Shown here piece after piece: positions 24,207-33,442 of a stretch of 64,000 nucleotides of DNA (positions are counted from its first letter, which is position 1; the number at the start of each line of letters is the position of its first letter). The position numbers and the translations under genes are program-made. The notes beneath the pieces were generated by a model. That model worked only from the letters and a program-made list of their open reading frames with translations, did no database searches and was not told where the DNA came from. The DNA comes from an uncultured Bacteroidales bacterium (GTDB lineage: Bacteria; Bacteroidota; Bacteroidia; Bacteroidales; UBA932). The stretch spans positions 1 through 64,000 of the forward strand of contig CALUTU010000003.1 in assembly GCA_944323785.1 (NCBI GenBank). Direction: 5' to 3'.

Positions 24207-27110
24207 ATGAGAAAAACCGCATTCATCGCGATTCTGATCGCACTGCTTACGTTCTCATCCTGTTCGCAATACAAGTACGAACAGGTGGACGGAGACCCGA
24301 CAAAGACGAGAATCTACACTCTTGACAACGGTCTGAAAGTGTACTTGAGCGTCAATGACAAAGAACCCAGAATCCAGACCTACATAGCCGTAAGAGTCGG
24401 CGGTAAGAACGACCCCGCCCAGACCACCGGACTGGCACACTATTTCGAGCACCTGATGTTCAAGGGCACCGAGCAGTTCGGCACCACCGACTACGCCGCT
24501 GAGAAGCCGATGCTGGACGAGATCGAGCGTCTCTTTGAGGTCTACAGAGTCACTACGGACGAGGACGAGCGCGCCGCCATCTACCGGACGATAGACTCCA
24601 TCAGCTACGAGGCCTCCAAGCTGGCCATCCCCAACGAGTACGACAAGCTCATGTCCATCATCGGAGCGTCGGGCACCAACGCCTTCACCTCCACGGACAT
24701 GACCGTCTATGTCGAGGATATCCCCTCCAACCAGATAGAGAACTGGGCCATGATCGAGGCCGACCGCTTCAAGAACCCGGTTCTCAGGCTCTTCCACACC
24801 GAGCTGGAGACCATCTACGAGGAGAAGAACATGTCGCTTACCCAGGACTCCAGGAAAGTCTACGAGGCCATGAACGCCGCCCTGTTTCCCAACCATCCCT
24901 ACGGCAAGCAGACTGTACTCGGCACCCAGGAGCACCTGAAGAACCCCTCCATCACCAACGTCAAGAACTACCACAAGACCTACTACGTGCCCAACAATAT
25001 GGCCATCTGTATGGCCGGTGACTTCGACCCGGACGAGGTAATCCGCATCATCGACAAGTATTTCGGCGACATGCAGCCCAATCCGGACCTGCCCAAGCTC
25101 GAGTTCGAGCCCGAGAAGCCCATCACCGAGCCCATCGTCAAGGATGTCTACGGACTGGAGTCCGAGAGCATATCCATCGGCTGGAGACTTCCCGCCTCCA
25201 AAGATCCGTCCAGTGATATTGCCAACATGGCCAGTTTCATCCTCAACAACGGCTCGGCCGGACTTATTGACCTGGATCTGATACAGGAGCAGAAGATACT
25301 CTCCGGCTACGGTTACGCCAGCCTGCTCCCGGATTACGGCAGCTTCGAACTGTACGGCAAGCCCAAGGAAGGGCAGACTCTGGACGAGGTCAAGGACCTG
25401 CTGATGGCCGAAGTGGACAAATTGCGCAAGGGTGAGTTCGACGACGACCTCATCGAGGCGACTGTCAACAACCTCAAGCTGTCATACATGAACCAGCTTA
25501 CCAGCAACGGTACCAGAGCCATGATGGCTGTCAATTCCTTCATTGACGGAGAGGACTGGAAGACCGTAGTCACCATGCTTGACCGTATGGCTAAGGTCAC
25601 CAAGCAGGACATCGTAGACTGGGCGAATAAATACCTGACTCCTGAAGGCTATGTAGCCATATACAAACGGACAGGGGAAGACAAGAACATCCAGAAGATA
25701 TCCGCACCCGAGATTACGCCCATCGTAACCAACAGGGACAAGCAGAGCGAGTTCCTGACCAGGGTCCAGAATACTCCCGTCAAGGACATCGAGCCCGTAT
25801 TCGTTGATTATCAGAAGGAGATGTCCATACTTGATGCCGGCAAGGGCATCGACGTGCTCTACAAGCAGAACGACGTCAACGACCTGGCATACGTCATGTA
25901 CGTCTTCGACAAAGGAGTGAACAACGACCCTGCCCTGTCACTGGCGTTCAATTATCTGAGCTACCTCGGCACTGCCGACATGAGCGCGGCTGACATCGCC
26001 AAGGAGATGTACAAGCTGGCATGCAGCTTCTATATCTCCACATCCACCGACCAGACCGTAGTCAACATCTCCGGACTGAGCGAGAATATCCCCGAGGCCA
26101 TGGACATCGTAGAGAACCTTATCTACAATGCCGTTCCCGACGAGGCCATCCTGGCCAATATCAAGAACGACATGCTGCAGAGACGCCGCAACAACAAGCT
26201 CAGCCAGGGCGGCTGCTTCGGAGCCCTCCAGACTTACATGATGGTAGGCAAGGAGACTATCGACAGAATTACTCTCAGCAACAAGGAACTCGCCGACCTG
26301 ACTTCCGACGAGCTGCTGGCCAAAGTCCGCGACCTGATGGACAAGCATCATGAAATAATGTACTTCGGTCCTCAGAGCAGCGCGGACATTCTGGCGACCC
26401 TGTCAGAGCATCACCGCATCGCTGACAATCCCGAGCCACTGGAAAAAGAGAGCCTGAAGTACCGTATGCCCGGTAAGACCGGCAAGGTATATCTGGCCGA
26501 ATACGACGCCAACCAGCTGTACTACATCCAGTACTCCAACCGCGGCGAGAAGTTCGACCTTGCGTCCGTACCGTCCGTCTCACTGTACAACGAGTACTTC
26601 GGCGGCGGCATGAACTCGATAGTCTTCCAGGAGATGCGCGAGGCCAGAGGTCTGGCCTACACCGCCCAGGCATTCCTGTCCACTCCATACGACCTCGAGA
26701 CGCCCTATATGTACATCGCATTCATCGCCACCCAGAACGACAAGATGCAGCAGGCCATAGAGGCATTCGAGGATATCATCAACGACATGCCTGTCTCCGA
26801 GCCGGCATTTGACATCGCCAAGAAAGCCATCCTCTCACGCCTGAGGACCTACAGGGTCACCGGAGACGGTGTGCTCTGGGACTACCGCAGCGCCCGCGAG
26901 CTTGGCCTGACCGAACCGACCGAGAAGCTGATGTTCGAGAAGATTCAGACCATGACGCTGGACGACGTAATCGCCACCCAGCAGCAGTGGGTCAAGGACC
27001 GCACCTACGACTTCGCCATCCTCGGCCGGACCAAGGACCTGGACATCAACTACCTCAAGACCCTCGGTGACGTAGAGTACGTATCCTCCGAGGAGATGTT
27101 CGGCTACTAG
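24207..27110 (+). CDS. M16 family zinc metallopeptidase, two-half lipoprotein
   Basis: The 967-residue protein has a lipobox (ALLTFSSCSQ) and two M16 halves in one chain. The N-terminal half has the inverted zinc motif HYFEH in GLAHYFEHLMFKGT (about residue 82) and the distal glutamate in ETIYEEKNMS. The C-terminal half has no HxxEH and carries the substrate-binding Arg-Tyr motif context FQEMREARGLAYTAQAFLS. It is probably a periplasmic or outer membrane peptidase that degrades small peptides. A strong terminator (27158-27193) follows. It is a single-gene unit. Confidence 0.92.
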   Translation: MRKTAFIAILIALLTFSSCSQYKYEQVDGDPTKTRIYTLDNGLKVYLSVNDKEPRIQTYIAVRVGGKNDPAQTTGLAHYFEHLMFKGTEQFGTTDYAAEKPMLDEIERLFEVYRVTTDEDERAAIYRTIDSISYEASKLAIPNEYDKLMSIIGASGTNAFTSTDMTVYVEDIPSNQIENWAMIEADRFKNPVLRLFHTELETIYEEKNMSLTQDSRKVYEAMNAALFPNHPYGKQTVLGTQEHLKNPSITNVKNYHKTYYVPNNMAICMAGDFDPDEVIRIIDKYFGDMQPNPDLPKLEFEPEKPITEPIVKDVYGLESESISIGWRLPASKDPSSDIANMASFILNNGSAGLIDLDLIQEQKILSGYGYASLLPDYGSFELYGKPKEGQTLDEVKDLLMAEVDKLRKGEFDDDLIEATVNNLKLSYMNQLTSNGTRAMMAVNSFIDGEDWKTVVTMLDRMAKVTKQDIVDWANKYLTPEGYVAIYKRTGEDKNIQKISAPEITPIVTNRDKQSEFLTRVQNTPVKDIEPVFVDYQKEMSILDAGKGIDVLYKQNDVNDLAYVMYVFDKGVNNDPALSLAFNYLSYLGTADMSAADIAKEMYKLACSFYISTSTDQTVVNISGLSENIPEAMDIVENLIYNAVPDEAILANIKNDMLQRRRNNKLSQGGCFGALQTYMMVGKETIDRITLSNKELADLTSDELLAKVRDLMDKHHEIMYFGPQSSADILATLSEHHRIADNPEPLEKESLKYRMPGKTGKVYLAEYDANQLYYIQYSNRGEKFDLASVPSVSLYNEYFGGGMNSIVFQEMREARGLAYTAQAFLSTPYDLETPYMYIAFIATQNDKMQQAIEAFEDIINDMPVSEPAFDIAKKAILSRLRTYRVTGDGVLWDYRSARELGLTEPTEKLMFEKIQTMTLDDVIATQQQWVKDRTYDFAILGRTKDLDINYLKTLGDVEYVSSEEMFGY

Positions 27111-27157
27111 TACCTCGGAAAACTGACAGCCTGACAACTACAGGCATAGAAACAAAG

Positions 27158-27193
27158 GCAGCGACCGGAACGGCAATTCGGTCGCTGCTTTCT
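27158..27193 (+). terminator. M16 peptidase terminator
   Basis: GCAGCGACCG pairs with CGGTCGCTGC (27158-27167 / 27179-27188), followed by TTCTTT. Confidence 0.8.
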
Positions 27194-27382
27194 TTACGTA
27201 AGCATGGTTACCGACTCCGCAAAACATCTTCGGTGTCTATTTATCAAACAACCGCTGTATGAAATTCATACACCCAACAGGCTCTAATACTTTCACAACA
27301 TCCTTAATACCTGAATCTTACCGATATGGCATAGTTTTAGATTAAAAATCTCTGACAGCTTATATCATTCACTTTAGACACC

Positions 27383-29716
27383 ATGTTCAGACTGATCATC
27401 CGGAATCTGGCCCATACCCTCAGGCGGTATCCCCTGCCCTCGGCCATCAACCTCGCGGGGCTGGTAGTGGCCCTCACCGCATTCATCATCATCATGTCCC
27501 ATGTGGAGTACGAGACCACCTTCGACCGTTCCTACCCTACCTCCGGGAGGATTTTCAGGGTGGACTGCCCCGGGAACGACGAGACTTTCCGCAGTATCCT
27601 GCCCAACGCTTTCGCCCGGGACGTCATCAACTCCTCGGCCCACATCGAGGCCGGAACGATGCTCATGCCCTACTTGGGCAAGCTGCCGTTCTACATCGAC
27701 GATGCTGCCGGTGAACCGCACGGATACGAACTGAGATGCGACATGGTGCAGCCGGACTTCATGAAAGTATTCGGAGTACGCCTGACAAGCGGAGATCCGG
27801 AGGCCCTGACCCGCCCCCAGACAGCAATCATCCCCAGGAGCATGGCCGAGAATCTCTTCGAAGGGGATGCTGTCGGCAAGATCCTGCGCACGGACAGCAA
27901 CTGGTTCTTCCCGGACGGCGAGCTGACCGTGGGAGCCGTCTACGAGGACTTCCCCTCCAACAGCAACCTGCAGAACAGCATTTATTTCGCAGTGGATGAA
28001 AGAGTCACGCCCTACACCTACGGAGGGGCGAACTTCATCTGCTACCTGCTGCTGGACTCCAGGGAATCCGCGTCGCTGGTAGAAAACGAGTTCAACTCCA
28101 ACTTCGACTTCTCCCTGAGCTGGATGAGCCCCATAGAGCTCGTGCCGATGGAGGACATATACTTCATGGAGCAGGGCGGAGACGGCAGGGTATTCTACAG
28201 CGGCAGCCGCAGCACGACCATCCTGCTGACGGCCATCGGCATACTGGTGCTCCTCTCGGGAGTAATCAATTTCGCCAACTTCTTCACCTCCCTCGCCCCG
28301 GTGCGCATCCGGAGCATCAACACCCAGAAAGTAGTGGGCGCATCCACCTCCAGGCTGCGCTGGATGCTGACCATGGAGACAGTCGTCATTGCGCTCATCG
28401 CCCTGATCATCTCCTTCCTGCTGGCCGGTTGGATATCCCCGATGCTGGTCAGCGCCAACATCCTGAAAGGACTGTTCACGGCTCACAGCATCGGTATCAT
28501 CGTCACGGTCAGCGTCATCACCATTGCGGCCGGAATCCTTGCCGGACTGTATCCGAGCTGGTACGCCACCTCATTTGCCCCGGCACTGGTGCTCAAGGGA
28601 GATTTCGGCCTCTCTAAGGGCGGACGCACGTTCCGCAACGTGATGAGCGGCATCCAGTACACAGTAGCCTTCGTAACACTGGTGTTCATGACCTTCGTGC
28701 TGCTGCAGAACCGGCTGATGCGCAACACCATATTGGGATTCGACAAGGACGAGATAGCTGTCGCCAACGCCAGTGCCACCATCACCGCAAAAATGGATAT
28801 GCTCCGCAGCTCCGCACAGAAATACCCCTCGATAGCCGGCATAGCCTATGCCTCAGAGAAAGTCGGTGCCTCGGACTCCTACAGCACAGGAGGCATCGAG
28901 TACAACGGGGAGAACATCCAGATGTTCTTTATCGGAGTGGACCCGCAGTTCATGGATGTCATGGGCATAGAGATGGTGGAAGGGCGCAACTTCAACCAGT
29001 ATGACTCTGCCGGAGTCACGGTAGTGACCAGATACATGATGGACCAGTTCGGAATCATGCCCGGCGACATCCTTCCGGAGGCCGGTGAGGTAATAGGCAT
29101 ATGCGAAAATGTCCGCTTCAACTCGGTCCGCGAGCCCAATACCCCCATTGCATTCATACCTTCCGGTATATATAGCGGAGTCAACGGAGTGCTTTACTTC
29201 CGCATCACTGCCGGCAGCAATGCGTTCCAGGCCGCGTCCGATATAGAGTCCCTCATACGCGAGGCCGACCCCTACTGGCCATCACAGGTAGAGTTCTACG
29301 ACACCATACAGAACAATCTGTACCAAAATGAGATCCGCACATCCCGCCTCGTAGTGGCGTTCAGCGTCATCGCCGCCATCCTGGCCCTATGCGGAGTCAT
29401 CGGCCTGGTGCTCTTCGACACCGAGTACCGCAGGAAAGAGACCGCAGTCCGCAAGATTTTCGGAGCCAGCGTCGCCTCCATCCTCGAGCGGGCCAATATC
29501 GGCTACGGCACCATTGTGCTCATCTGCTTCGCGATTTCCTGCCCCATAGCGGCCGTCATCACCTCGCGCTGGCTGCAGAACTTCGTCGACCGCGTCCACA
29601 TCACCCCCTGGGTCTTCGCCCTTGCCCTCGTGGCCGTGCTGGCCGTCACTGCACTGATCGTCACCGCCGTCTTCTACCGCCGGGCCACCGCAAATCCCCG
29701 CGACGGACTGCAGTAA
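27383..29716 (+). CDS. ABC transporter permease, MacB/FtsX family
   Basis: The 777-residue inner membrane protein has the two-FtsX-domain layout common in Bacteroidota. An N-terminal membrane helix (LPSAINLAGLVVALTAFIIIM) and a large periplasmic MacB-like domain precede helices near residues 270-430 (TTILLTAIGILVLLSGVINF; LISFLLAGWISPMLV). A second periplasmic domain and three C-terminal helices follow. The motif KVVGASTSRLRWML and its counterpart RKIFGASVASILERA are typical. No ATPase gene is adjacent, so the partner is elsewhere. The cargo is unknown; relatives act in lipoprotein or antimicrobial peptide export. Confidence 0.85.
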   Translation: MFRLIIRNLAHTLRRYPLPSAINLAGLVVALTAFIIIMSHVEYETTFDRSYPTSGRIFRVDCPGNDETFRSILPNAFARDVINSSAHIEAGTMLMPYLGKLPFYIDDAAGEPHGYELRCDMVQPDFMKVFGVRLTSGDPEALTRPQTAIIPRSMAENLFEGDAVGKILRTDSNWFFPDGELTVGAVYEDFPSNSNLQNSIYFAVDERVTPYTYGGANFICYLLLDSRESASLVENEFNSNFDFSLSWMSPIELVPMEDIYFMEQGGDGRVFYSGSRSTTILLTAIGILVLLSGVINFANFFTSLAPVRIRSINTQKVVGASTSRLRWMLTMETVVIALIALIISFLLAGWISPMLVSANILKGLFTAHSIGIIVTVSVITIAAGILAGLYPSWYATSFAPALVLKGDFGLSKGGRTFRNVMSGIQYTVAFVTLVFMTFVLLQNRLMRNTILGFDKDEIAVANASATITAKMDMLRSSAQKYPSIAGIAYASEKVGASDSYSTGGIEYNGENIQMFFIGVDPQFMDVMGIEMVEGRNFNQYDSAGVTVVTRYMMDQFGIMPGDILPEAGEVIGICENVRFNSVREPNTPIAFIPSGIYSGVNGVLYFRITAGSNAFQAASDIESLIREADPYWPSQVEFYDTIQNNLYQNEIRTSRLVVAFSVIAAILALCGVIGLVLFDTEYRRKETAVRKIFGASVASILERANIGYGTIVLICFAISCPIAAVITSRWLQNFVDRVHITPWVFALALVAVLAVTALIVTAVFYRRATANPRDGLQ

Positions 29717-29736
29717 TTTGAAAATGAGGTTTTGAT

Positions 29737-29767
29737 TTGCATTGCTCTCGGCTTATTTTTATCTTTG
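29737..29767 (+). promoter_or_regulatory. tlpA promoter sharing an 18-mer with the 76-bp array
   Basis: TTG (29737-29739), a 20-nt gap, and TATCTTTG (29760-29767). The first 18 nt (29737-29754) are identical to 207-224 in the repeat array before maeB, with the same spacing to the -7 box. Confidence 0.75.
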
Positions 29768-29819
29768 CATAACAGGAGTGAACACTCTCTGTGACCACAC
29801 AATTATAACTCCAAGCATT

Positions 29820-30416
29820 ATGAAGATCAGAACTGTTCTAACATTGGCCGCAGCTGCGCTTATGCTGTACAGCTGCGGAAACAACAGCGGAAAAGCCGGG
29901 GCCGGAAAAAGCACAGCCACGGCGACTGAGACCGCCAAGTCCGCCGGAGCCGAAAGCGACAAGCGAGGCTACATCGTAAAGGTGGGCGACCAGGTACCCG
30001 ATTTCGACCTGCTCATGACGGACGGCAGCAAGGTCAACATCAAAGAGCTTCAGGGCAAGGTGGTAATGCTCCAGTTCACAGCCAGCTGGTGCGGTGTATG
30101 CCGCCAGGAGATGCCCCACATCGAGAGCGAGATCTGGCAGAAGCTCAAGGACAATCCTGAATTTGCCCTCTACGGCATAGACCTCAAGGAGACGCCCGAG
30201 GTGACAGAAGAGTTCGCCAAGTCCATACCGGTGACCTACCCCCTCACCCTCGACCCTGAAGGTGAGCGCTTCGCCCTCTTCTGCGACAAGGGAGCCGGCG
30301 TGACCCGCAACATCATCCTCGACCGTACCGGCAAGATCATCATGCTGACCCGGCTCTACGACGAGGCCGAGTTCGCCTCAATGGTCAAGCTCATCAATGA
30401 GGAACTGGCAAAATAA
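29820..30416 (+). CDS. TlpA-like thioredoxin lipoprotein
   Basis: The 198-residue protein has a lipobox (ALMLYSCGNN) and an Ala/Lys-rich linker. A thioredoxin fold follows with the active site FTASWCGVCRQEMPHIE (Cys pair about residues 97-100). It is of the AhpC/TSA-TlpA type, with GDQVPDFDLLMTDG before it and the VTYPLTLDPEGERFALF segment plus a cis-proline-like region after. It is probably a membrane-anchored periplasmic thiol reductase. I chose ATG 29820 because upstream in-frame codons lie in the leader. The GH97 gene follows 27 nt after the stop. Confidence 0.88.
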   Translation: MKIRTVLTLAAAALMLYSCGNNSGKAGAGKSTATATETAKSAGAESDKRGYIVKVGDQVPDFDLLMTDGSKVNIKELQGKVVMLQFTASWCGVCRQEMPHIESEIWQKLKDNPEFALYGIDLKETPEVTEEFAKSIPVTYPLTLDPEGERFALFCDKGAGVTRNIILDRTGKIIMLTRLYDEAEFASMVKLINEELAK

Positions 30417-30443
30417 ACAGTCATCAATATAAAACCTGTTGTT

Positions 30444-32699
30444 ATGAAACGATTTATGGCAATGAGTGCAGCAGCTGTGATGACAGCGGCCGCCATGGCG
30501 GCTCCTGCAGACGGAAGTGCCGGAAAGTCCGACGGTGGACGGCTGAGCCTGCTCTCTCCCGACAAGAGACTGGAACTGACCTTTCAGCTGAGCGGATTCG
30601 GTGAGCCGGTCTACACCCTGTCCTTTGACGGACAGCGGGTACTGGACGAGAGCCGCATGGGCTTCGACATCCGTCATGAAGGCGGAGTGAACGACATCCA
30701 GCCGTTCATGCACGACTGGACTATAGCACAGAGCAATACGGTACTGCATCCGACACAGATGCACGAGGGCTTCCGCATAGACAGCGTCAGGCGGACTTCC
30801 GTAGACTACACATGGGAGCCGGTCTGGGGCGAGGAGAAGGAGATCCGCGACCGTCACAACGAGATGGCCGTCTACCTGTGGCAGCAGACCGGGGCGGATT
30901 CTACCGACGGACGCACCATCGTAGTGCGTTTCCGCCTGTTCAACGACGGACTCGGATTCCGCTACGAGTTCCCCAGGCAGAAGACATTGGGATACTTCAT
31001 CATCGGCAACGAACTGACCGAATTCAACCTGCACGAGGATCTGACCGCATTCTGGATAGCCGGAGACTACGATGCCAACGAGTTCCTGTACGAGACATCG
31101 CACCTGAGCGAGATAGCCGGCCTCTATCCCACATTTGACCGAAGCGGAAACTCCTGTATCTGCCCGATGCCCGTACCAGGCGTACAGACACCGGTGATGA
31201 TGAAGCGGGACTCAGGCGGCCTTTACGTCAACATACACGAAGCGGCATTAGTCAACTACTCCGCCATGCAGCTTGAAGTACACGACATCGGAGGCGGCCG
31301 CACCGGATTCAAAACCCATCTGGTACCTGACGCATTAGGCAACAGGGGCTATATCCAGACCCCTCAGAGCACTCCGTGGAGGACTGTCATCGTCACAGAC
31401 AACGCACCTGCCGTTCTGGAAAGCCGTATGATTCTCAACCTCAACGAGCCGTGCGCAATTGAGGACACCGACTGGATACGGCCTCAGAAATTCGTAGGCG
31501 TATGGTGGCAGATGTTTGCTCCCGGACAGGGCACTTGGAGCTATACCAACGAACCGAACGTACAGCTCGGCGTTACTGACTACACAAAGACCACACCCAA
31601 CGGCACCCATGCCGCCAATACCGAGAACGTCAAGAGATACATCGACTTCGCAGCGGCCAACAACATCCAGGGAATCCTGGTAGAGGGCTGGAACCAGGGC
31701 TGGGAAGACTGGTTCGGCCAGTTCAAGGACTTCGTATTCGACTTCATGACCCCCTACCCTGACTTCGATGTGGCCGAATTGCGGGACTACGCGGCAAGCA
31801 AGGGCGTACAGCTCGTCATGCACCACGAGACCTCCGGATCCACCCTCAACTACGAACGCTATCTGGACCGTGCCTACCAGTTCATGAAGGACAACAACTA
31901 CTCCGTAGTCAAGAGCGGCTATGTAGGGGCCATCATTCCCAGAGGCAGCCACCACTATGACCAGAACACCGTGAACCACTTCCTGCACTGCATCCGCAGG
32001 GCCGCCGACTATGAGATAATGATCGACGCACACGAACCGGTGCGGCCTACCGGACTGCACCGCACATGGCCCAACTATCTTGCAGCCGAGTCCGGCCGAG
32101 GTACTGAGTTCGAGTCCATGGGCGAGACAGGCAATCCTCCCGAGCACACCACCATCATGCCCTTCACCCGATTCATAGGCGGGCCGATGGACTACACGCC
32201 CGGCATCTTCCAGACCGACATGTCCTACTACGACTCCACGTCCGTAGCCAGGATTCACACCACTCTGGTAAAGCAGCTGGCCCTCTACGTCGTGCTCTAC
32301 TCGCCCCTGCAGATGGTGGCCGACCTGCCCGAGAACTACGAACGGTTCCAGGATGCGTTCACATTCATACGCAATGTGCCCACCGACTGGGACTACACCA
32401 AGGTACTCGAGGCCGAGCCTGGCGACTACATCACCACAGCCCGCAAGGCCAAGGGCGAGGACAAATGGTACATCGGAGCCATCACTGACGAGAATGCCCG
32501 CACGGCAGTCATCGACTTCTCCAAACTGCCTCTGACAAAGGGAAAGAAGTATACCGCAACCATCTACGCCGACGGCGAGGACGCCTCCTGGGACGAGAAT
32601 CCCCAGAGCTACAGGATAACCGAGACCACAGTCACCGGCAGCTCGCTTTTGGAGATACCCCTGGCCCGCAGCGGCGGCGTCGCTATCGAACTCCGCTAG
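30444..32699 (+). CDS. Glycoside hydrolase family 97 (SusB-like alpha-glucosidase)
   Basis: The 751-residue secreted enzyme has a signal peptide (MAMSAAAVMTAAAMAAPADG) and the GH97 three-domain layout: a beta-sandwich, a TIM barrel and a C-terminal beta domain. Characteristic segments are GILVEGWNQGWEDWFG (about residue 410), VMHHETSGS, IIPRGSHHYDQ, and the DAHEPVRPTGLHRTWPN block with AESGRGTE. The glutamates in HHET, DAHE and AESGRG are where inverting (SusB-type) members carry catalytic and Ca-binding residues, so I expect an alpha-glucosidase that inverts. It probably acts in the periplasm on starch-like or other alpha-glycosides; no SusCD pair is nearby. Confidence 0.93.
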   Translation: MKRFMAMSAAAVMTAAAMAAPADGSAGKSDGGRLSLLSPDKRLELTFQLSGFGEPVYTLSFDGQRVLDESRMGFDIRHEGGVNDIQPFMHDWTIAQSNTVLHPTQMHEGFRIDSVRRTSVDYTWEPVWGEEKEIRDRHNEMAVYLWQQTGADSTDGRTIVVRFRLFNDGLGFRYEFPRQKTLGYFIIGNELTEFNLHEDLTAFWIAGDYDANEFLYETSHLSEIAGLYPTFDRSGNSCICPMPVPGVQTPVMMKRDSGGLYVNIHEAALVNYSAMQLEVHDIGGGRTGFKTHLVPDALGNRGYIQTPQSTPWRTVIVTDNAPAVLESRMILNLNEPCAIEDTDWIRPQKFVGVWWQMFAPGQGTWSYTNEPNVQLGVTDYTKTTPNGTHAANTENVKRYIDFAAANNIQGILVEGWNQGWEDWFGQFKDFVFDFMTPYPDFDVAELRDYAASKGVQLVMHHETSGSTLNYERYLDRAYQFMKDNNYSVVKSGYVGAIIPRGSHHYDQNTVNHFLHCIRRAADYEIMIDAHEPVRPTGLHRTWPNYLAAESGRGTEFESMGETGNPPEHTTIMPFTRFIGGPMDYTPGIFQTDMSYYDSTSVARIHTTLVKQLALYVVLYSPLQMVADLPENYERFQDAFTFIRNVPTDWDYTKVLEAEPGDYITTARKAKGEDKWYIGAITDENARTAVIDFSKLPLTKGKKYTATIYADGEDASWDENPQSYRITETTVTGSSLLEIPLARSGGVAIELR

Positions 32700-32704
32700 C
32701 AAAC

Positions 32705-32745
32705 AAAACAGGGTGCCAGCATTGAACCGACACCCTGTTTTTATT
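32705..32745. terminator. bidirectional terminator between GH97 and the toxin-antitoxin pair
   Basis: AAAACAGGGTG pairs with CACCCTGTTTT (32705-32715 / 32731-32741), followed by TATTTT on the plus strand and a T-rich run on the minus strand. It ends both converging units. Confidence 0.8.
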
Positions 32746-32760
32746 TTGACTCTAAAGAAG

Positions 32761-33063
32761 TTACAGAACCACTTCTATTTTCAATTTTCCACCAAGTCCT
32801 CGTTCCACTATATCATACAGTGTTTTCAGCGTAATATTCTCCCCGTCATTCTCTACTTTGGATATAAACGTACGCTTTTTGTCTATCCTGCTGGCCAGTT
32901 CTGCCTGGGTCATCATCTTTTTCTCTCTCGCACTACGTATTTTAAGTCCAATGTGAAGAGCCTCCAGTTCACGCTCTATCCTATCACGTTCAGGTGTCCC
33001 TGGCAAACCGTAATACTCGTCTTTAATTTGGTCCAGTGTCTTTATATTCATGTCTTCAGTCAT
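32761..33063 (-). CDS. XRE-family antitoxin (HigA-like)
   Basis: The 100-residue protein has a Cro/CI helix-turn-helix at residues ~40-95 (IRSAREKKMMTQAELASRID, then KKRTFISKVENDGENITLKT). The N-terminal part likely contacts the toxin. I chose the ATG at 33063, which overlaps the toxin stop by 8 nt; an earlier ATG at 33087 is in frame. It should repress the shared promoter by binding the 24-bp palindrome at 33406-33429. Confidence 0.85.
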   Translation of the reverse strand: MTEDMNIKTLDQIKDEYYGLPGTPERDRIERELEALHIGLKIRSAREKKMMTQAELASRIDKKRTFISKVENDGENITLKTLYDIVERGLGGKLKIEVVL

Positions 33064-33400
33064 TTCTTTTCTCTTCGAAATATTCATTCATAAGCCTTAC
33101 GGCACGGTTTATCTCCTCCTTCGGAGTCCTCTGCGTCTTCTTCTGAAAACCAGTCAATAATATAATCAACCTACCTCCATCAAAGAAACAAAAGACACGG
33201 AATATGTTTCCGCCCAACTGCACACGTATCTCAAAAAGGCCATTTGTTCCCTCAATATGCTTCAGATACGTTAAAGGTATCCGTTCCACCTGCTCAATGA
33301 TATCGAGAATCTTGATTATCTTATCCCTGACCTTTTGCGGCTGCGCGATAAAGAACTCCTCAAAATACCCCTTATATGCTACTACCTCCCTTACCTTCAT
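33056..33400 (-). CDS. RelE/HigB-family toxin
   Basis: The 114-residue protein has the RelE/ParE-like small basic fold of HigB or phage Gp49 toxins (DUF891), which cleave mRNA on the ribosome. Visible features are VRDKIIKILDIIEQVERIPL, LKHIEGTNGLFEIRVQLGGN and the core FRVFCFFDGGRLIILLTGFQKK followed by TQRTPKEEINRAVRL. Toxin first, antitoxin second is the HigBA order. The start ATG is 4 nt after a -7 box, so the mRNA is probably almost leaderless. Confidence 0.88.
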   Translation of the reverse strand: MKVREVVAYKGYFEEFFIAQPQKVRDKIIKILDIIEQVERIPLTYLKHIEGTNGLFEIRVQLGGNIFRVFCFFDGGRLIILLTGFQKKTQRTPKEEINRAVRLMNEYFEEKRND

Positions 33401-33404
33401 TTTG

Positions 33405-33435
33405 CAAATGTAATTTATAAATTACATTTATGCAA
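33405..33435 (-). promoter_or_regulatory. HigBA promoter with 24-bp palindromic operator
   Basis: On the minus strand TTG (33433-33435), a 20-nt gap and TACATTTG (33405-33412) form a perfect promoter. A 24-bp perfect palindrome (33406-33429; arm AAATGTAATTTA) covers the space between and the -7 box, flanked by TTTGCA/TGCAAA. Bound antitoxin would block polymerase directly. Confidence 0.85.
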
Positions 33436-33442
33436 ATTTTTC

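Noticed and set aside
27374..28486. 370-codon open frame opposite the FtsX-like permease
   Set aside because: Antisense shadow of a recognisable permease.
31335..32702. 455-codon open frame opposite the GH97 gene
   Set aside because: Antisense shadow; its composition is odd and the GH97 frame has all family motifs.
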